Assembly (NCBI RefSeq): GCF_007559425.1
Contig: NZ_VMHE01000023.1
Location: forward strand, 1 to 34,490
DNA: 34,490 nt
Direction of reading: 5' to 3'
Source of the DNA: Allobacillus salarius
GTDB taxonomy: Bacteria > Bacillota > Bacilli > Bacillales > Alkalibacillaceae
The notes under the pieces are model-generated. The model was not told the DNA's origin. It ran no database searches and saw nothing but the letters and a program-made list of their open reading frames with translations. Within the stretch, counting starts at the first letter, position 1; each line of letters opens with the position of its first letter. Shown in pieces: positions 7,740 to 16,332 of the stretch. The position numbers were made by a program, and so were the translations under genes.

Positions 7740-7768
7740 TTGATTTTGAAACACGAATACAGTAAACT
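7740..7768 (+). promoter_or_regulatory. Sigma-A promoter of ywbE
   Basis: TTGATT at 7740-7745, 17-base spacer, TAAACT at 7763-7768; about 30 bases of leader before the ywbE ATG. Confidence 0.6.
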
Positions 7769-7803
7769 AAACCGAATCACGAAGACAAAAAGGAAGTGAA
7801 CAG

Positions 7804-7998
7804 ATGAACGGACAAGAACGCAAAAACATTAAACCCGGACTAGAGGTCGATATCGTTCTAAAACAAGACCAACGAACTGGAAACACGACGCGTGGAATTG
7901 TAAAAGACTTACTGACAAAGTCACCTCAACATCCGCACGGGATTAAAGTGCGACTACAAGACGGACAAGTCGGCAGAGTGAAAAACATTATCGGTTAA
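7804..7998 (+). CDS. ywbE: YwbE-like family protein (DUF2196)
   Basis: Small basic protein of 64 residues covering the whole YwbE/DUF2196 family: KPGLEVDIVLKQDQRTGN, then TRGIVKDLLTKSPQHPHGIKVRL and DGQVGRVKNI. The family is a small beta-barrel-like domain of unknown role, sometimes suggested to bind nucleic acid. AAGGAAGTGA lies just before the ATG. It has its own promoter and sits 140 bases before menF. Confidence 0.88.
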   Translation: MNGQERKNIKPGLEVDIVLKQDQRTGNTTRGIVKDLLTKSPQHPHGIKVRLQDGQVGRVKNIIG

Positions 7999-8065
7999 TA
8001 AGCCAAAACATGAAAATCCTCTCTTCATTTCCTCAGCCTCCCAACCTTCGAATCAGTGCTTATTC

Positions 8066-8094
8066 TTGTCCACATCCTCAAAAAGACTTACAAT
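8066..8094 (+). promoter_or_regulatory. Sigma-A promoter of the menFDHB operon
   Basis: TTGTCC at 8066-8071, 17-base spacer, TACAAT at 8089-8094. The transcript should start near 8101, which argues against the unsupported ATG at 8114 and for the menF start at 8138. Confidence 0.75.
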
Positions 8095-8137
8095 ATAGGG
8101 TGGACCGTTTTTAATGAGGACAAGTGGAGGAATATGC

Positions 8138-9529
8138 ATGATTCAAACCGAGAAAATATCCGTGCATGACCAATTACATCAAGCAACGGCTAATCTTATA
8201 AATCAAACACAAATAGAGGTTTCACTTGTGGAACCAATTAATGAAATATCTGCACTCGAATTTTTCAAAAAAACGCAGCTTTTAGGTGACCGTATTTTTT
8301 GGAAAAATCCAACCGGTGACATGCAAATTGCTGGTGTTGGTGCACATAAACGTTTGAAACCCAAAAATGGAGAGGACCGTTTCCAGTCCATTCGAGAGCA
8401 ATGGGAAGCGTATTTGGAAACTTGCTCGCTTCCAGACGAAAGCGTAACTGGGACAGGTCCCATTTTATTTGGCGGCTTTTCATTTATGGATCACATCGAT
8501 CAAACAGACGACACTTGGGAAGCATTCGCATCAGGAGAAATGATTTTAGCGAAATGGATGCTGACGGAGCAAGACGGTCAGACATATTTAACGCACCACG
8601 CGACGATTGATGAAACAACAAATGTGAATGAAATCGCCAACCGTTTTACCGAAATGAAAAAGGTATTGAGTAAACCAATCATGGAAGAAGCATTGCCGAA
8701 AATGCAATCGATGAATGATCAATTTACGTATGAGCATTGGGAAACATTATTAAATGAAGCCATTGACACCATTCGAGAACAAGCACTTGAAAAAGTTGTA
8801 TTGGCGAGAAAAACAGACGTCTTATTTGATCATAAAATTCCATTAGCTGAAGTCATTGAACGGATGATCGATAAACAGACGAATAGCTACGTATTTGTTA
8901 TTGAACAAGAGAACGATGCCTTTATCGGTGCAACACCGGAACGACTCGTCCAAGTAAAAGGAAATGAACTGCTATCGGCTTGCCTTGCCGGGACGACCGC
9001 TCGAGGGAAAACTGAAGACGATGACGAAATGCTCGCGTGGCAGCTGTTAAACGATAAGAAAAATCGTGAAGAACATGACTATGTCGTGCAAATGATCAAA
9101 CAGTCGGTCGCGCCGTATGTCGAAAGCTTCGATATTCCTGATACACCGGTCATTTACCCATTGAAGTCTTTGCAACACTTATTCACGCCGGTGACTGCTA
9201 CATTGAAAAATGATGCAACAATTCTGGAGTTAGTAAAACAACTACATCCAACACCGGCACTAGGCGGAGAGCCGCGTGACAAAGCCCTTCAATTTATCGA
9301 TGAAAAAGAACCGTTTGACCGCGGTTGGTATGCAGGTCCGATCGGTTGGTTGGATGCAAATTTCGACGGGGAATTTGCCGTCGCGATTCGCTCTGGACTT
9401 ATTACTGAAAATCAAGCGACATTGTTCGCAGGCTGTGGTGTCGTGAAAGATTCTGACCCGCAAGCGGAATACGAAGAAACACGGATCAAGTTTATACCAA
9501 TGCTTGATGCTTTGGGAGGTACGCAGTAA
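8138..9529 (+). CDS. menF: Isochorismate synthase MenF
   Basis: Chorismate-binding enzyme of 463 residues that converts chorismate to isochorismate, the first committed step of menaquinone synthesis. The C-terminal two thirds carry the family signatures ALEKVVLARKTDV, FIGATPERLVQVKG, LAGTTARG, LHPTPALGGEPR and GWYAGPIGWLD, with an intact FAVAIRSGL end. The start at 8138 is chosen because GGAGG lies 7 bases upstream; the frame extends to ATG 8114 but that codon has no ribosome binding site and lies about 13 bases from the predicted transcript start. The stop codon abuts the menD start, so translation is probably coupled. MenF rather than a siderophore or salicylate isochorismate synthase follows from context. 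Confidence 0.95.
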   Translation: MIQTEKISVHDQLHQATANLINQTQIEVSLVEPINEISALEFFKKTQLLGDRIFWKNPTGDMQIAGVGAHKRLKPKNGEDRFQSIREQWEAYLETCSLPDESVTGTGPILFGGFSFMDHIDQTDDTWEAFASGEMILAKWMLTEQDGQTYLTHHATIDETTNVNEIANRFTEMKKVLSKPIMEEALPKMQSMNDQFTYEHWETLLNEAIDTIREQALEKVVLARKTDVLFDHKIPLAEVIERMIDKQTNSYVFVIEQENDAFIGATPERLVQVKGNELLSACLAGTTARGKTEDDDEMLAWQLLNDKKNREEHDYVVQMIKQSVAPYVESFDIPDTPVIYPLKSLQHLFTPVTATLKNDATILELVKQLHPTPALGGEPRDKALQFIDEKEPFDRGWYAGPIGWLDANFDGEFAVAIRSGLITENQATLFAGCGVVKDSDPQAEYEETRIKFIPMLDALGGTQ

Positions 9530-11257
9530 ATGAACATGGGAGAAGCGTCTAGATATTTAACCAACTTTGTCGATGAGTTAGCCCAAAGCGGAATGGAACA
9601 TGTCGTCATTTCGCCGGGCTCTCGCTCGACTCCCTTAGCATTGACCTTTACCGAGCACCCAACCATTCAGGAGTGGGTGCATTTTGATGAACGCTCGTCT
9701 GCATTTTTTGCCTTAGGGATGGCGAAATCAAAACAGAAACCCGTCGCATTAGTCTGTACATCCGGAACGGCTGCGGCGAACTATTACCCGGCAATTGTCG
9801 AAGCGTATTATAGCCGTGTGCCATTGATCGTCCTAACAGCAGACCGCCCGCATGAACTTCGTGATAACGGGGCACCGCAAGCAATCGACCAAATTAAAAT
9901 GTACGGCGATTACGTCAAATATTTTCATGAAATGGCAATCCCTGAAGCAGACCCGTCGCTCATTACGTATGCGAGACGCCAAGCAGCAAGAGCGTATAGC
10001 CAAGCGGAAGCGACTCAACCAGGTGCCGTCCAGTTGAACTTTCCATTTAGAGATCCGCTTATACCGGATTTTACATTAGAAAATATATGGGGCAACGCGA
10101 CAGGAAAATATGTAACAGGAATCACCGGCCATGAACAGCTACATCCAAGTCAGACCGAAACATTGATCGGTCAACTAAAAGATTTATCAAAAGGCGTCAT
10201 CGTATGCGGAGAATTGCCAGGTGATACAGACGTTGAAGCCATCCACCAATTGGCAGAACACTGGAACGTTCCTATTTTCGCAGACGTATTATCACATGTA
10301 CGTCATGGAAATAACGGAAACGCAAAAGTCATTTCTTCGTATGATGCTATTTTGAAAGATGAAGAAGTCGCTCTTAGCCTAGAGCCAGACTTCATCCTTC
10401 GCTTCGGTGCGATGCCTGTATCAAAGCCTTATTTGAAATGGATTCAAGCGGTACCGCTTAAACATCATATCGTTGTCGATCAAGCGAGCGGATACCGCGA
10501 ACCAAGTAGTTTGGAAACGACGATGGTGTACAGCGAACCGAACGAACTCGTGCAGCAAATGCTGAAATCATCCGTGCAACTAACCGGTGACCCGGCATGG
10601 TTAGATACGTGGGCAAAAATGGATGAAATCGCGATGAAAGAGATTTGCGGAGCAGTCGAAGGGGAACAGTTAACTGAAGGCAAAGTAGCCTATGAATTAA
10701 CCGAAGCGGCTAACACCGGTGACGTTATTTTCGTCGGTAACAGCATGCCAATCCGGGACATGGACACGTTCTCACTCGCTAAAAAAGAAAAAATCCAAAT
10801 CCATGGGAACCGCGGAGCGAACGGTATTGACGGATTAATCTCCACAGCAACTGGATTTGCAGCAACAGGAAATTCCGTAACCCTATTTCTCGGCGACCTA
10901 TCCTTTTTACACGATTACACTGCATTATTTATCGCAAGAAAATATGAACTGAATCTACGTGTTGTCGTCGTCAACAACAATGGAGGAGGAATCTTCTCTT
11001 TCTTGCCGCAAAACACTGAAGCGGACCATTTTGAAACATTGTTCGGCACGCCATTTAACCCGCCGATCAAAACATTGGCTGAAGCAGTAGGCTATCGTTA
11101 TCACCAGCCGAAAACATCCGAAGAATTTCAACAGTTAGTAAGACAGGCAATTTCAGGAATGGAAATCATCGAAGTCGTAACGGATCGTGATGAAAATAAA
11201 CAACACCACCGAGCGTTATGGCAACGCATCACAGAAAGTATTCAAAAAGAAGGTTGA
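9530..11257 (+). CDS. menD: SEPHCHC synthase MenD
   Basis: Thiamine diphosphate enzyme of 575 residues that adds the succinic semialdehyde unit from 2-oxoglutarate to isochorismate. The N-terminal PYR domain has ISPGSRSTPLALTF and DERSSAFFALGMAK with the catalytic glutamate. The C-terminal PP domain has FVGNSMPIRDMD, GNRGANGIDGL, and GDLSFLHDYTAL through VNNNGGGIFSFLP, which binds ThDP and magnesium. ATG begins immediately after the menF stop; GGAGGT at the menF end serves as the ribosome binding site. Full length for the family. Confidence 0.96.
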   Translation: MNMGEASRYLTNFVDELAQSGMEHVVISPGSRSTPLALTFTEHPTIQEWVHFDERSSAFFALGMAKSKQKPVALVCTSGTAAANYYPAIVEAYYSRVPLIVLTADRPHELRDNGAPQAIDQIKMYGDYVKYFHEMAIPEADPSLITYARRQAARAYSQAEATQPGAVQLNFPFRDPLIPDFTLENIWGNATGKYVTGITGHEQLHPSQTETLIGQLKDLSKGVIVCGELPGDTDVEAIHQLAEHWNVPIFADVLSHVRHGNNGNAKVISSYDAILKDEEVALSLEPDFILRFGAMPVSKPYLKWIQAVPLKHHIVVDQASGYREPSSLETTMVYSEPNELVQQMLKSSVQLTGDPAWLDTWAKMDEIAMKEICGAVEGEQLTEGKVAYELTEAANTGDVIFVGNSMPIRDMDTFSLAKKEKIQIHGNRGANGIDGLISTATGFAATGNSVTLFLGDLSFLHDYTALFIARKYELNLRVVVVNNNGGGIFSFLPQNTEADHFETLFGTPFNPPIKTLAEAVGYRYHQPKTSEEFQQLVRQAISGMEIIEVVTDRDENKQHHRALWQRITESIQKEG

Positions 11258-11262
11258 TTGAA

Positions 11263-12084
11263 ATGATTGTACCAGTAGGAAATCAACAATACTTCGTCCG
11301 GCTGGCAGGTGCTGGCGAACCGGTCGTCCTGCTACACGGCTTTACCGGTTCCGCTAAGCAATGGGAAAACCTTGTAAATCAATCAGACGTACTTTGTCAG
11401 TGGATTGGAATAGATATGCCGGGACATGGAAAAACCATCATTCGTGATGAAAAAACGATGGAAGGCTATGTCGATGAATTGATTGAAGTCATCGATCAAT
11501 TGGAGCTCAATCGCTTTCATCTCGTCGGTTATTCCATGGGTGGCCGCACCGCTATGCTTCTCGCAGACCGGCACCCGAACCGTGTCAAAAGCTTAACCTT
11601 GGTCGGTGCATCGCCAGGACTTCAATCGGAAGAAGAACGATCTGAGCGAAAAAAGAAAGACGAAGAACTGGCTGCATTTATTGAAGAAAAAGGAATTGAG
11701 CGTTTTGTCGACTATTGGGAAAACATCCCGCTCTTCGAAACACAAAAACAGTTACCGAACGATATCCAAAAAGCGATACGAAAAGAACGGCTCATTCAAA
11801 CGGAACACGGACTTGCGCTATCGCTTCAAACGATGGGAACCGGTGTCATGCCGTCATTATGGGATCGTTTAGAACAACTGAACCTTCCGACATGTTTAAT
11901 TACAGGCAAGCTCGATGAGAAATTTACAACAATCAATCAAAAAATGGCTGAACGCTTGCCACAAGCGGAATTAAATATTGTTGAAGAAGCAGGTCATGCA
12001 GTTCACGTGGAAAATCTTCATTCTTTTGTTAAAATAGTAAGTGAATTTTTACAAATCCATATGAAGCATAAAACACATACGTAG
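11263..12084 (+). CDS. menH: SHCHC synthase MenH (alpha/beta hydrolase)
   Basis: Alpha/beta-hydrolase of 273 residues. In this operon it eliminates pyruvate from SEPHCHC to give SHCHC (B. subtilis YtxM). The oxyanion-loop HGFTGSAKQW, nucleophile elbow GYSMGG, acid region GKLDEKF and catalytic histidine in EEAGHAVHVEN are all present. The ATG at 11263, five bases after the menD stop, has AGAAGG upstream. The longer frame from 11218 lies inside menD and lacks support. Between menD and menB as usual. Confidence 0.93.
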   Translation: MIVPVGNQQYFVRLAGAGEPVVLLHGFTGSAKQWENLVNQSDVLCQWIGIDMPGHGKTIIRDEKTMEGYVDELIEVIDQLELNRFHLVGYSMGGRTAMLLADRHPNRVKSLTLVGASPGLQSEEERSERKKKDEELAAFIEEKGIERFVDYWENIPLFETQKQLPNDIQKAIRKERLIQTEHGLALSLQTMGTGVMPSLWDRLEQLNLPTCLITGKLDEKFTTINQKMAERLPQAELNIVEEAGHAVHVENLHSFVKIVSEFLQIHMKHKTHT

Positions 12085-12096
12085 GAGGAAAACAAT

Positions 12097-12915
12097 ATGG
12101 CAGTCGAATGGACAAAAGTTCGAGATTATAAAGAAATTATTTACGAAAAGTACAACGGAATCGCAAAAGTCACCATTAACCGTCCTGAAAAGCGTAACGC
12201 GTTTACGCCATTAACGGTAAAAGAAATGATCGATGCATTCACAAGAGCACGTGATGACAAAGAAGTAGGTGTCATTGTTCTTGCAGGTGCAGGAGACAAA
12301 GCATTCTGTTCCGGTGGAGACCAGTCTGTCCGTGGACACGGTGGTTATGTAGGAACAGACGAAGTGCCACGTTTGAACGTATTAGACTTACAGCGCTTGA
12401 TTCGCGTGATCCCTAAACCAGTCGTTGCGATGGTTTCCGGATATGCAATCGGAGGCGGCCACGTGTTGCACGTATGCTGTGACTTGACGATTGCTGCTGA
12501 CAACGCTGTATTCGGCCAAACAGGACCAAAAGTAGGAAGCTTCGATGCTGGTTACGGCGCAGGACTTCTTGCTCGTATGGTAGGACATAAGAAAGCACGT
12601 GAAATCTGGTACTTATGCCGTCAATACAGTGCAGAAGAAGCAGAAGACATGGGCTTAGTCAACACTGTCGTACCTCTAGAAAAATTAGAAGAAGAAACCA
12701 TCCAATGGTGTAACGAAATGCTCGAAAAATCACCAACTGCACTACGCTTCCTAAAAGCATCCTTCAACGCTGACACAGACGGCTTGGCAGGACTGCAACA
12801 AATGGGCGGAGACGCAACACTACTATACTATACAACTGATGAAGCGAAAGAAGGCCGCGATGCATTTAAAGAAAAACGCAAACCGGACTTCGACCAGTTC
12901 CCTCGCTTCCCATAA
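12097..12915 (+). CDS. menB: 1,4-dihydroxy-2-naphthoyl-CoA synthase MenB
   Basis: Crotonase-fold enzyme of 272 residues that closes the naphthoquinone ring of o-succinylbenzoyl-CoA to DHNA-CoA. Visible are [26 protein letters not shown] (MenB-specific loop), the oxyanion-hole [27 protein letters not shown], and the C-terminal [11 protein letters not shown] with the swapped tail. TAGGAGG precedes the ATG. A strong terminator follows, so menFDHB forms one transcript. menE, usually adjacent, is displaced by about 1.7 kb. Confidence 0.96.
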   Translation: MAVEWTKVRDYKEIIYEKYNGIAKVTINRPEKRNAFTPLTVKEMIDAFTRARDDKEVGVIVLAGAGDKAFCSGGDQSVRGHGGYVGTDEVPRLNVLDLQRLIRVIPKPVVAMVSGYAIGGGHVLHVCCDLTIAADNAVFGQTGPKVGSFDAGYGAGLLARMVGHKKAREIWYLCRQYSAEEAEDMGLVNTVVPLEKLEEETIQWCNEMLEKSPTALRFLKASFNADTDGLAGLQQMGGDATLLYYTTDEAKEGRDAFKEKRKPDFDQFPRFP

Positions 12916-12927
12916 GTCGCAGAAAAC

Positions 12928-12961
12928 AAAGATCACATCTATGGTTAGGTGTGGTCTTTTT
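12928..12961 (+). terminator. Intrinsic terminator after menB
   Basis: AAAGATCACATCTA pairs with TAGGTGTGGTCTTT (14 bp, two wobbles) around a 4-base loop, ending in five T. Confidence 0.85.
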
Positions 12962-13017
12962 CATTATCATACGAAATAAAATAGGCCCAAATCGAAAAAG
13001 AGAACGGAGTGAATACA

Positions 13018-13095
13018 ATGGACTCTTCAATCTTTGTCGCCGTATTTATCATCTTTATTATTGCCATCATGTTTAATTCGAAAAAGAATAAGTAA
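13018..13095 (+). CDS. Putative 25-residue single-pass membrane peptide
   Basis: Short frame with ATG at 13018 and TAA at 13093-13095. After MDSS it encodes about 15 continuous hydrophobic residues (IFVAVFIIFIIAIMF), then a basic end NSKKNK: a small single-pass peptide likely oriented with the lysine tail inside. GGAGTGA lies 8 bases upstream of the ATG. It follows the menB terminator and precedes the methyltransferase gene by 24 bases, so the two may be co-transcribed. No family recognised. The support is the ribosome binding site plus the clean membrane design. Confidence 0.5.
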   Translation: MDSSIFVAVFIIFIIAIMFNSKKNK

Positions 13096-13119
13096 AAAAT
13101 ACGTAAAAGAGTGATAGAG

Positions 13120-13713
13120 ATGGGATCAATATTTTCAAAAGCTTATGACCGGGTGATGAAGCCTGTCGAACAAAGACGCTTCGGGAAAATTCGAAAACAG
13201 CTTGTCTCCAATCAACAAGGAACAATCTTGGAAATTGGTTCGGGAACAGGCGCAAACTTTTCGTATTATAAAAACGCCGAAAAAGTTATTGCCATTGAAC
13301 CGGACAAATCGATGAGAGAGCTTTCAGAGAAAAAGCGAAGCGAGGCGGCTATATCAATTGAATTAATCGATGCAACGGCTGAACGTTTACCTTTTGAAGA
13401 CAATACCTTTGATGTCGTTGTCGGAACGTTGGTGCTTTGCTCTGTAACTGATTTAGACCAAGCCCTTCAAGAAATTAAACGTGTGGCAAAATATGAAGCA
13501 CCCGTACTGTTTTTGGAACACGTCCGGCTAGATCAACCACTCGTTGGAAAACTTCAAGATGTGGTGACACCAATTTGGAAACGAATGTGCGATGGCTGCC
13601 ATCTCAATCGCAATACATTGGAAAGCATTAAACAAAATGGCTTTCGTGTAGAGCAAGTGGACGAGCATTTTAAAGGATTATTTTTGGAGATTCGAGCGAG
13701 GAATGAGAAATAA
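13120..13713 (+). CDS. Class I SAM-dependent methyltransferase
   Basis: Methyltransferase of 197 residues with the Rossmann SAM-binding set: motif I ILEIGSGTGANF near residue 36, AIEPDKSM (acidic ribose contact), ATAERLPFEDNTFDVV and LVLCSVTD. The C-terminal part has HVRLDQP and CDGCHLNR, seen in the UbiE-like/Methyltransf_11 group that includes small phospholipid and quinone-related enzymes. The substrate cannot be assigned. A tempting idea is a link to menaquinone, but true MenG/UbiE is longer and differs in signature, so this is not called menG. ATG 13120 is preferred over GTG 13111 because AAAGAGTG then acts as the ribosome binding site. Confidence 0.82.
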   Translation: MGSIFSKAYDRVMKPVEQRRFGKIRKQLVSNQQGTILEIGSGTGANFSYYKNAEKVIAIEPDKSMRELSEKKRSEAAISIELIDATAERLPFEDNTFDVVVGTLVLCSVTDLDQALQEIKRVAKYEAPVLFLEHVRLDQPLVGKLQDVVTPIWKRMCDGCHLNRNTLESIKQNGFRVEQVDEHFKGLFLEIRARNEK

Positions 13714-13742
13714 AAAAGTAAGGTGAAAAGTTCATTAATTTA

Positions 13743-14078
13743 TTATTCTTCGTAAATGTAAGTATGTATCACCTGAACAACCTTATTAACAAGATCATTC
13801 GGTGCTTTTCCTGTTATTTTTGCATTTTTGGTTTTCCAATCTAAATTTTTAACTTGGTCGCTAATGATAACTCCTTCGACAGCATAACCTTCTGGTATAT
13901 GAATGTTGAATCCCCATTCTCGTTCTGTTTCGCTAATAGGACAAACGGTTGCATAACCAGTTACACGATTAAATTTCGTTGGAGATAATACAATAGCAGG
14001 CCTTCTGCCCGATTGCTCGGTGCCTGTTTGTGGATAAAAGTCTAAATATATAAAATCTCCTCGATCAGGAACCTTCAT
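13743..14078 (-). CDS. mazF: MazF/PemK-family mRNA interferase toxin
   Basis: Type II toxin of 111 residues, the usual length for MazF/PemK sequence-specific RNases. The N-terminal core RGDFIYLDFYPQTGTEQSGRRPAIVLSP contains the conserved loop and the arginine pair near the active site, followed by TGYATVCPIS and a GVIISDQVKNLD strand. The ATG at 14078 lies one base past the antitoxin stop codon, so expression should be coupled; GGAAGGAAG in the antitoxin end is the ribosome binding site. The longer frame starting at 14141 overlaps the antitoxin and is not used. It interrupts the men gene cluster. Confidence 0.9.
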   Translation of the reverse strand: MKVPDRGDFIYLDFYPQTGTEQSGRRPAIVLSPTKFNRVTGYATVCPISETEREWGFNIHIPEGYAVEGVIISDQVKNLDWKTKNAKITGKAPNDLVNKVVQVIHTYIYEE

Positions 14079-14079
14079 A

Positions 14080-14307
14080 TTATAATTCTTCCTTCCCGAT
14101 TGATTTGTTAAAAAACTCATTATAAGGATTTTCACCTTCACATTGAGCTAGTAGATCATCTAAAGTTGGCTTACCTTTTGGTTTTAAAAAAATTCCATTA
14201 TTCGTTTCCTGAATTTCTAATTCTGTTCCTTTTTCAATCCCATATTTCTCAGCTAACTTAAAAGGTATACGAATTCCAATGCTATTTCCCCATTTTTGTG
14301 CTTTCAC
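14080..14307 (-). CDS. mazE: MazE/AbrB-type antitoxin
   Basis: Antitoxin of 75 residues with an N-terminal SpoVT/AbrB swapped-hairpin DNA-binding domain: KAQKWGNSIGIRIPFKLAEKYGI, then ELEIQETNNGIFLKPKGK. The acidic C-terminal tail (about residues 52-75, with LDDLLAQCEGENPYNEFF) should wrap and inhibit the toxin. The GTG start at 14307 is chosen because it begins exactly at the family N-terminus and follows AGGAGG (spacing 12, a little long); the frame extends to ATG 14346 but that codon overlaps the -10 box. It precedes mazF and is probably autoregulated through the inverted repeat upstream. Confidence 0.88.
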   Translation of the reverse strand: MKAQKWGNSIGIRIPFKLAEKYGIEKGTELEIQETNNGIFLKPKGKPTLDDLLAQCEGENPYNEFFNKSIGKEEL

Positions 14308-14344
14308 AGTTATATGATACCTCCTTGTTTTCTCGTTTGGCTCC

Positions 14345-14353
14345 ATTATACCA
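14345..14353 (-). promoter_or_regulatory. Extended -10 promoter of mazEF
   Basis: On the minus strand TGGTATAAT, a consensus -10 with the TGn extension. No good -35 box is found, which is common for extended -10 promoters. Confidence 0.6.
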
Positions 14354-14369
14354 CACTCCCACCACTAAA

Positions 14370-14389
14370 TGTATACTCTAGTATATACA
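14370..14389. promoter_or_regulatory. Inverted repeat upstream of mazEF, candidate antitoxin operator
   Basis: TGTATACT and AGTATATACA face each other across two bases, an imperfect palindrome about 20 bases upstream of the mazEF -10 box. MazE-type antitoxins bind such palindromes to repress their own promoter. The rest of 14390-14619 shows no gene or clear structure. Confidence 0.5.
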
Positions 14390-14619
14390 ATATTGGCGAA
14401 GATGATACTGGAATCTTTACCAAAAAATGATTAGAATTCTGTTCTTGATAATTTCGATTGTTAACATACCCTCTGCAAGAAAGATTCTTTTGAAGACGAC
14501 AGACGAAGAACGAAACAAATCTAACCCTTCATGTGAACAAAGACCAATCTTAATCTCAAAAACTTAAAAGTCTATAACATATTTAACCGTCAAACTTCGA
14601 CCAAATTCTTCATTTCAAA

Positions 14620-14628
14620 TGTTACAAT
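14620..14628 (+). promoter_or_regulatory. Extended -10 promoter of menE
   Basis: TGTTACAAT gives -10 TACAAT with a TGn extension; no convincing -35. It lies 37 bases before the menE ATG and gives menE its own transcription, consistent with separation from menB. Confidence 0.5.
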
Positions 14629-14665
14629 AGACATATATATACATACACAGCAAGGGGATGAGAGA

Positions 14666-16126
14666 ATGACCATCATGCCACAATGGCTGAAGAAACGAGC
14701 TGCCATGACACCGGATCGAGAAGCGGTTGTTTTAAGTGATGATACACGATATACATTTAAAGAATTAAACGAGCATGCAGGTCAATATGCATATCAACTG
14801 AAGCAACAAGGAATAAACGAAGGCGACCATGTTGCTGTATTATCCAAAAATAGCTATGAAATGTTTGTCATGATTCATGCACTGCAAAAGATTGGTGCAG
14901 TCATGTTTCTATTAAATACACGTTTATCCGTCAATGAATTCTTATTTCAACTAAAAGACGGAGAAGTGACTCACCTATTATTCCAAGAAGGCTTTCGATC
15001 CGTCGTCGATGAACTAACTGTCGAAGTCAATCTACATAGCGTGTCTTTTGAGCAATTCTCTTTTGAAGGAAAGGTAGACGAAGGTATCGCTGAATTCGAT
15101 TTGGACCACATAACGACGGTTCTCTATACAAGTGGAACAACTGGATTGCCAAAAGGCGTTCAGCTTACTTACGGAAACCATTGGTGGAATGCGAATGGAT
15201 CTGTCTTAAACCTTGGACTAAATGCAGATGACCGCTGGCTACTTTGTGTACCACTATTCCATGTGAGCGGACTATCCATTTTATTCCGTAGTGTGATATA
15301 CGGCATACCCGCTCACTTGCATGAGCGATTCGATGTCGAAAGCGTGCACGAAGACATCATGAATCACGGTGTAACGACAATGTCTGCCGTTTCTGTCATG
15401 TTAGAAGAATTAGTCGAACGATTGGGAAATGAATCATACCCAGAGAGCTTCCGTTGCATGTTACTCGGTGGTGGACCAGCGTCGAAATCGTTATTAGAAT
15501 CGAGCAAGGAGAAAAGCATACCTGTCTTTCAAACGTACGGGATGACAGAAACAGCCTCACAATTTTGTACGCTAGATGAAGAAAATGCGTTAAGAAAATT
15601 AGGTTCTGCAGGCAAACCGTTATTTCCTGGGCAATTAAAAATCATGAATGATGCTGAAGAATGCCAGGTTGGCGAAGTCGGTGAAATACTCATGAAAGGT
15701 CCATCCGTTACCAAAGGCTACTGGAATCGCCCAGACGCCAACAAAGAAACCATTCACGACGGTTGGCTAAAAACCGGTGATTTAGGTTATCTGGATGAAG
15801 AAGGATTCCTATATGTAGTCGATCGAAGAAAAGATCTGATCATTTCTGGAGGTGAAAACGTTTATCCGGCAGAAATAGAATCCGTATTAAAATCACACCC
15901 ATCTGTCAAAGACGCAGGAGTCGTCGGGAAAGAACATGAACGATGGGGACAAGTACCCGTCGCATTCGTCGTAATTCGTGATGAAGAGACGTTTTCAGCG
16001 GAAGCTTTGAAAGATCACTGTGAGAATAACTTGGCGAAATATAAAGTGCCGAAAGAGTTTCATGAGATTGATGAACTGCCGAGGAATGCTTCGAGGAAGT
16101 TGATGAGGAATAGGTTAGTTAACTAA
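14666..16126 (+). CDS. menE: o-succinylbenzoate--CoA ligase MenE
   Basis: ANL-superfamily acyl-CoA synthetase of 486 residues that adenylates o-succinylbenzoate and transfers it to CoA. Motifs in order: YTSGTTGLPKGVQLTYGNH (P-loop, about residues 154-172), YGMTETASQF, DGWLKTGDLGYLDEEGFLYV, DRRKDLIISGGENVYPAEIE, and a C-terminal lysine region RNASRKLMRNR. AAGGGG precedes the ATG. In B. subtilis menC follows menE; here the dpt/dnd island begins about 200 bases after the stop codon and menC is not in the window. No clear terminator follows. The stop-codon region carries a 12-bp sequence repeated at 34152. Confidence 0.95.
   Translation: MTIMPQWLKKRAAMTPDREAVVLSDDTRYTFKELNEHAGQYAYQLKQQGINEGDHVAVLSKNSYEMFVMIHALQKIGAVMFLLNTRLSVNEFLFQLKDGEVTHLLFQEGFRSVVDELTVEVNLHSVSFEQFSFEGKVDEGIAEFDLDHITTVLYTSGTTGLPKGVQLTYGNHWWNANGSVLNLGLNADDRWLLCVPLFHVSGLSILFRSVIYGIPAHLHERFDVESVHEDIMNHGVTTMSAVSVMLEELVERLGNESYPESFRCMLLGGGPASKSLLESSKEKSIPVFQTYGMTETASQFCTLDEENALRKLGSAGKPLFPGQLKIMNDAEECQVGEVGEILMKGPSVTKGYWNRPDANKETIHDGWLKTGDLGYLDEEGFLYVVDRRKDLIISGGENVYPAEIESVLKSHPSVKDAGVVGKEHERWGQVPVAFVVIRDEETFSAEALKDHCENNLAKYKVPKEFHEIDELPRNASRKLMRNRLVN
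16110..16121 (+). repeat. Left copy of 12-bp direct repeat at menE 3' end
   Basis: ATAGGTTAGTTA lies just before the menE stop codon and recurs exactly at 34152-34163, over the stop codon of the acetamidase-family gene. It may mark ends of an inserted or exchanged block, or be chance. Confidence 0.35.
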
Positions 16127-16200
16127 ATACATTAGAAAACGTATTGATAGCTAATTTGATAAAGGTATTCTAAGTGATTTGCTAGAATGTTTTTATTCTA

Positions 16201-16228
16201 TTGATTAGGAAGGATAAAAATATATATT
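16201..16228 (+). promoter_or_regulatory. Candidate promoter of dptFGH
   Basis: TTGATT at 16201-16206, 16-base spacer, TATATT at 16223-16228. A second candidate is TTGATA at 16144 with TATTCT at 16166. The region is AT-rich, so neither is secure. No TACG/CGTA palindrome like that of the dnd promoter is seen here. Confidence 0.4.
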
Positions 16229-16332
16229 CTCTTAATCAACTAGTTACTAATATGCCAATGTGTTATTTAAAACAGTGTAAATATGATAAGATTATATTAT
16301 GGAAATTCTTTTACATATAGGAGAGTATGTAT

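Noticed and set aside
8114..8137. Longer menF N-terminus from ATG 8114
   Set aside because: No ribosome binding site and too close to the predicted transcript start; GGAGG fits ATG 8138.
13120..13713. Methyltransferase as menG/ubiE
   Set aside because: It is near the men genes, but at about 197 residues it is shorter than MenG and lacks its familiar sequence run; only a general class I methyltransferase can be supported.
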